64,000 nt of DNA from Hyphomicrobiales bacterium (GTDB taxonomy: Bacteria > Pseudomonadota > Alphaproteobacteria > Rhizobiales > Devosiaceae). Under the pieces are notes generated by a model. The model searched no databases and was not told where the DNA came from. It was given only the letters and a program-made list of their open reading frames with translations. The stretch is from the NCBI GenBank assembly GCA_026981645.1, contig JALSII010000006.1, positions 98,564-162,563 of the forward strand, read 5' to 3'. A program made the translations under genes and the position numbers. Positions 62,842 to 64,000 of this stretch are shown here, in pieces. How positions within the stretch are numbered: position 1 is the first letter of the stretch; every line of letters begins with the position of its first letter.

Positions 62842-64000
62842 TCAGCTGTCTTCCAGACCGTTCTCCAATTTAGGGAGTACGCGCTTGGTCACCACCCCGC
62901 GCTGATCAACGGACTTGGCAATTGTCCACTGAAACCGGGCTTCACGCTTGCGCCCCGCAAACCAGTACGCATCACCCAGATGGTCGTTAATTTCGGGATC
63001 ATTGGGAAGCAGGCGTACTGCCTCCTCCAAAATCCTCACCGCCTCCTCATAGCGCCCCATCTTGTAGATGGCCCAGCCCAGACTATCAACGATATAGCCA
63101 TCTCTGGGTGCGGCTTTCACCGCCTTTTCGATCATGACCAGGGCAGGCTCCAGATTTATCCCCTGATCAACCCAGCTATAACCAAGATAGTTCAGGACCT
63201 GGGGCTGATCGGGATTGAGCTCCAGGGCACGCAGAAAATCGGCTTCGGCCAGATCCCATTCCCCGCTCCGCTCATAGGCAATGCCACGCACATAATAATA
63301 GCGCCAATCTCTGGGGTGGTCCCCGCCGACGATCTCAATGACCTGTGTATAGGCATCGGCCGCGCGCTCGAATTGTTCATCAGAACGCAACAGATCACCC
63401 AGCGCTGTCAGCGCCTCGACATTATCTGGTTCAGCTTCGATAATTGCGCTGAGTTCAGCAATGGCCCCATCGCGGTCACCCAGATCATCCAGATTTGCCG
63501 CCAGCAGCACCGCAGCCCCCGATTTGAAGGGGGAATCATCAGCAATGGAAGCATAGGCTTCGTTGGCAAGTTCAAAACGTCCCGCACTGTCAAAAAGGCC
63601 GCCGATTGCCAAAGCGATATTTTCTGACTTCGGGTTGAGATAGAGACCCATCTGCAGGAAGACCATAGCGATGTCTGCGGCGCCATCGCGAGCCAGGGCC
63701 GCACCGATGCCATGATAGAGCTCGGCGGCGCCGGCAGCAATATTGGGGGAATATTTGCCCGGAAGGCGTCCGGCCTCAATATCTGCACGAACCGGTTCCA
63801 GCGAGGGATGGGTGAAGCCTTCTCGCTCATAGGCATCAAGAATCTCAAGAGCGGCGTCAAACTGCCTCGCATTGCCCAGAACCCGCGCGTAAACTTCCAC
63901 AGACCGGGAGATAAACGGATCAGCTTCATAGGCCTGCTTGGCAAACTCAATAGCACGCCGGTCGCCGACAAAATCAGCCATCAGGGCCTTGTGAAAAATC
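62842..64000 (-). CDS. Tetratricopeptide repeat protein, N terminus beyond the window
   Basis: At least 385 residues of a TPR protein, with recurring helices of the pattern seen in GDLLRSDEQFERAADAYTQV, LGYSWVDQGINLEPAL and LGWAIYKMGRYEEAVRILEEA. The reading frame stays open to the window edge (IFHKALM before the first ATG), so the 5' end is missing. TPRs mediate protein contacts, often in envelope assembly. It lies just upstream of ispE on the same strand. Confidence 0.85.
   Translation of the reverse strand, partial: IFHKALMADFVGDRRAIEFAKQAYEADPFISRSVEVYARVLGNARQFDAALEILDAYEREGFTHPSLEPVRADIEAGRLPGKYSPNIAAGAAELYHGIGAALARDGAADIAMVFLQMGLYLNPKSENIALAIGGLFDSAGRFELANEAYASIADDSPFKSGAAVLLAANLDDLGDRDGAIAELSAIIEAEPDNVEALTALGDLLRSDEQFERAADAYTQVIEIVGGDHPRDWRYYYVRGIAYERSGEWDLAEADFLRALELNPDQPQVLNYLGYSWVDQGINLEPALVMIEKAVKAAPRDGYIVDSLGWAIYKMGRYEEAVRILEEAVRLLPNDPEINDHLGDAYWFAGRKREARFQWTIAKSVDQRGVVTKRVLPKLENGLEDS

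Overview
The window is chromosomal DNA from an alphaproteobacterium, most likely of the order Hyphomicrobiales (Rhizobiales). The evidence is gene content. There is a MucR/Ros zinc-finger regulator next to a DivJ-like kinase, SufE, a DUF5330-like protein and a DUF6456 protein. A seven-gene Mrp/Pha antiporter operon, TIGR03808 and TIGR02301 proteins, a Rhizobium-type L-asparaginase and a consensus-like CtrA site point the same way. I cannot name the genus. Nearly all genes are ordinary core or conserved accessory genes. I see no prophage, insertion sequence, CRISPR array, toxin cluster or rRNA operon.

Layout. 1-6.2 kb: a regulatory block with a peptidoglycan-binding membrane protein coupled to a DivJ-like histidine kinase, DUF5330-like and sufE genes, then DUF6456, an orphan DnaA-domain-IV protein and mucR. 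A roughly 500-bp gap (5221-5725) holds a long imperfect inverted repeat. 6.3-12.3 kb: minus-strand mnhABCDEFG operon. 12.5-24.2 kb: msrB, oligopeptidase B, Fe-type superoxide dismutase, a receiver-domain protein behind a CtrA-like box, a LOG-like protein coupled to a HerA/DUF853 ATPase, a UPF0145 protein, a Tat-exported beta-helix protein, asparaginase, an SH3 protein and a GntR-ABC operon. 24.2-24.5 kb: tRNA-Gln(UUG) and tRNA-Pro(CGG). 24.6-34.2 kb: bioY, an MBL hydrolase, a DUF898/M48/DUF1499 membrane cluster, pdxH, a DnaJ-type chaperone, Sua5, a histone-deacetylase-family hydrolase, xseB and a SCO1 protein. 34.3-46.5 kb: aroC, a histidine phosphatase, fabI, a D-2-hydroxyacid dehydrogenase, a YedK/SRAP protein, DUF3179, TIGR02301, a dihydroorotase, ygfZ, an HD hydrolase and a SleB-type hydrolase. 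46.7-64 kb: a PPDK-like protein with a reduced ATP-grasp region, ispH, rnhA, lemA-DUF2207, glyS, a small ArfA-like gene, glyQ, a serine hydrolase, sppA, a methyltransferase, a polyprenyl diphosphate synthase, ispE and the 3' part of a TPR gene.

Most striking observation. Between the convergent glyS and glyQ lies a 69-codon minus-strand gene (56378-56587). Its core, FRQRV followed by a basic YSRK..KH stretch, resembles the ribosome-rescue factor ArfA. A strong, bidirectional intrinsic terminator sits inside its reading frame, before the stop codon. Transcripts would therefore normally end without a stop codon, which is the mechanism that controls gammaproteobacterial arfA. Other points worth checking are the orphan DnaA-domain-IV protein with a palindrome in its promoter, the 27-bp inverted repeat around TTGACA beside mucR, the CtrA box before the receiver gene, and the PPDK homologue whose nucleotide-binding half appears eroded.

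The genes work in small modules: pH and Na+ homeostasis (mnh), oxidative repair (msrB, sodB, sufE, ygfZ), isoprenoid and quinone synthesis (ispH, ispE, polyprenyl synthase), translation (glyQS, tRNAs, Sua5, the ArfA-like gene) and envelope maintenance. All functional statements come from reading motifs by eye; no database search was run.
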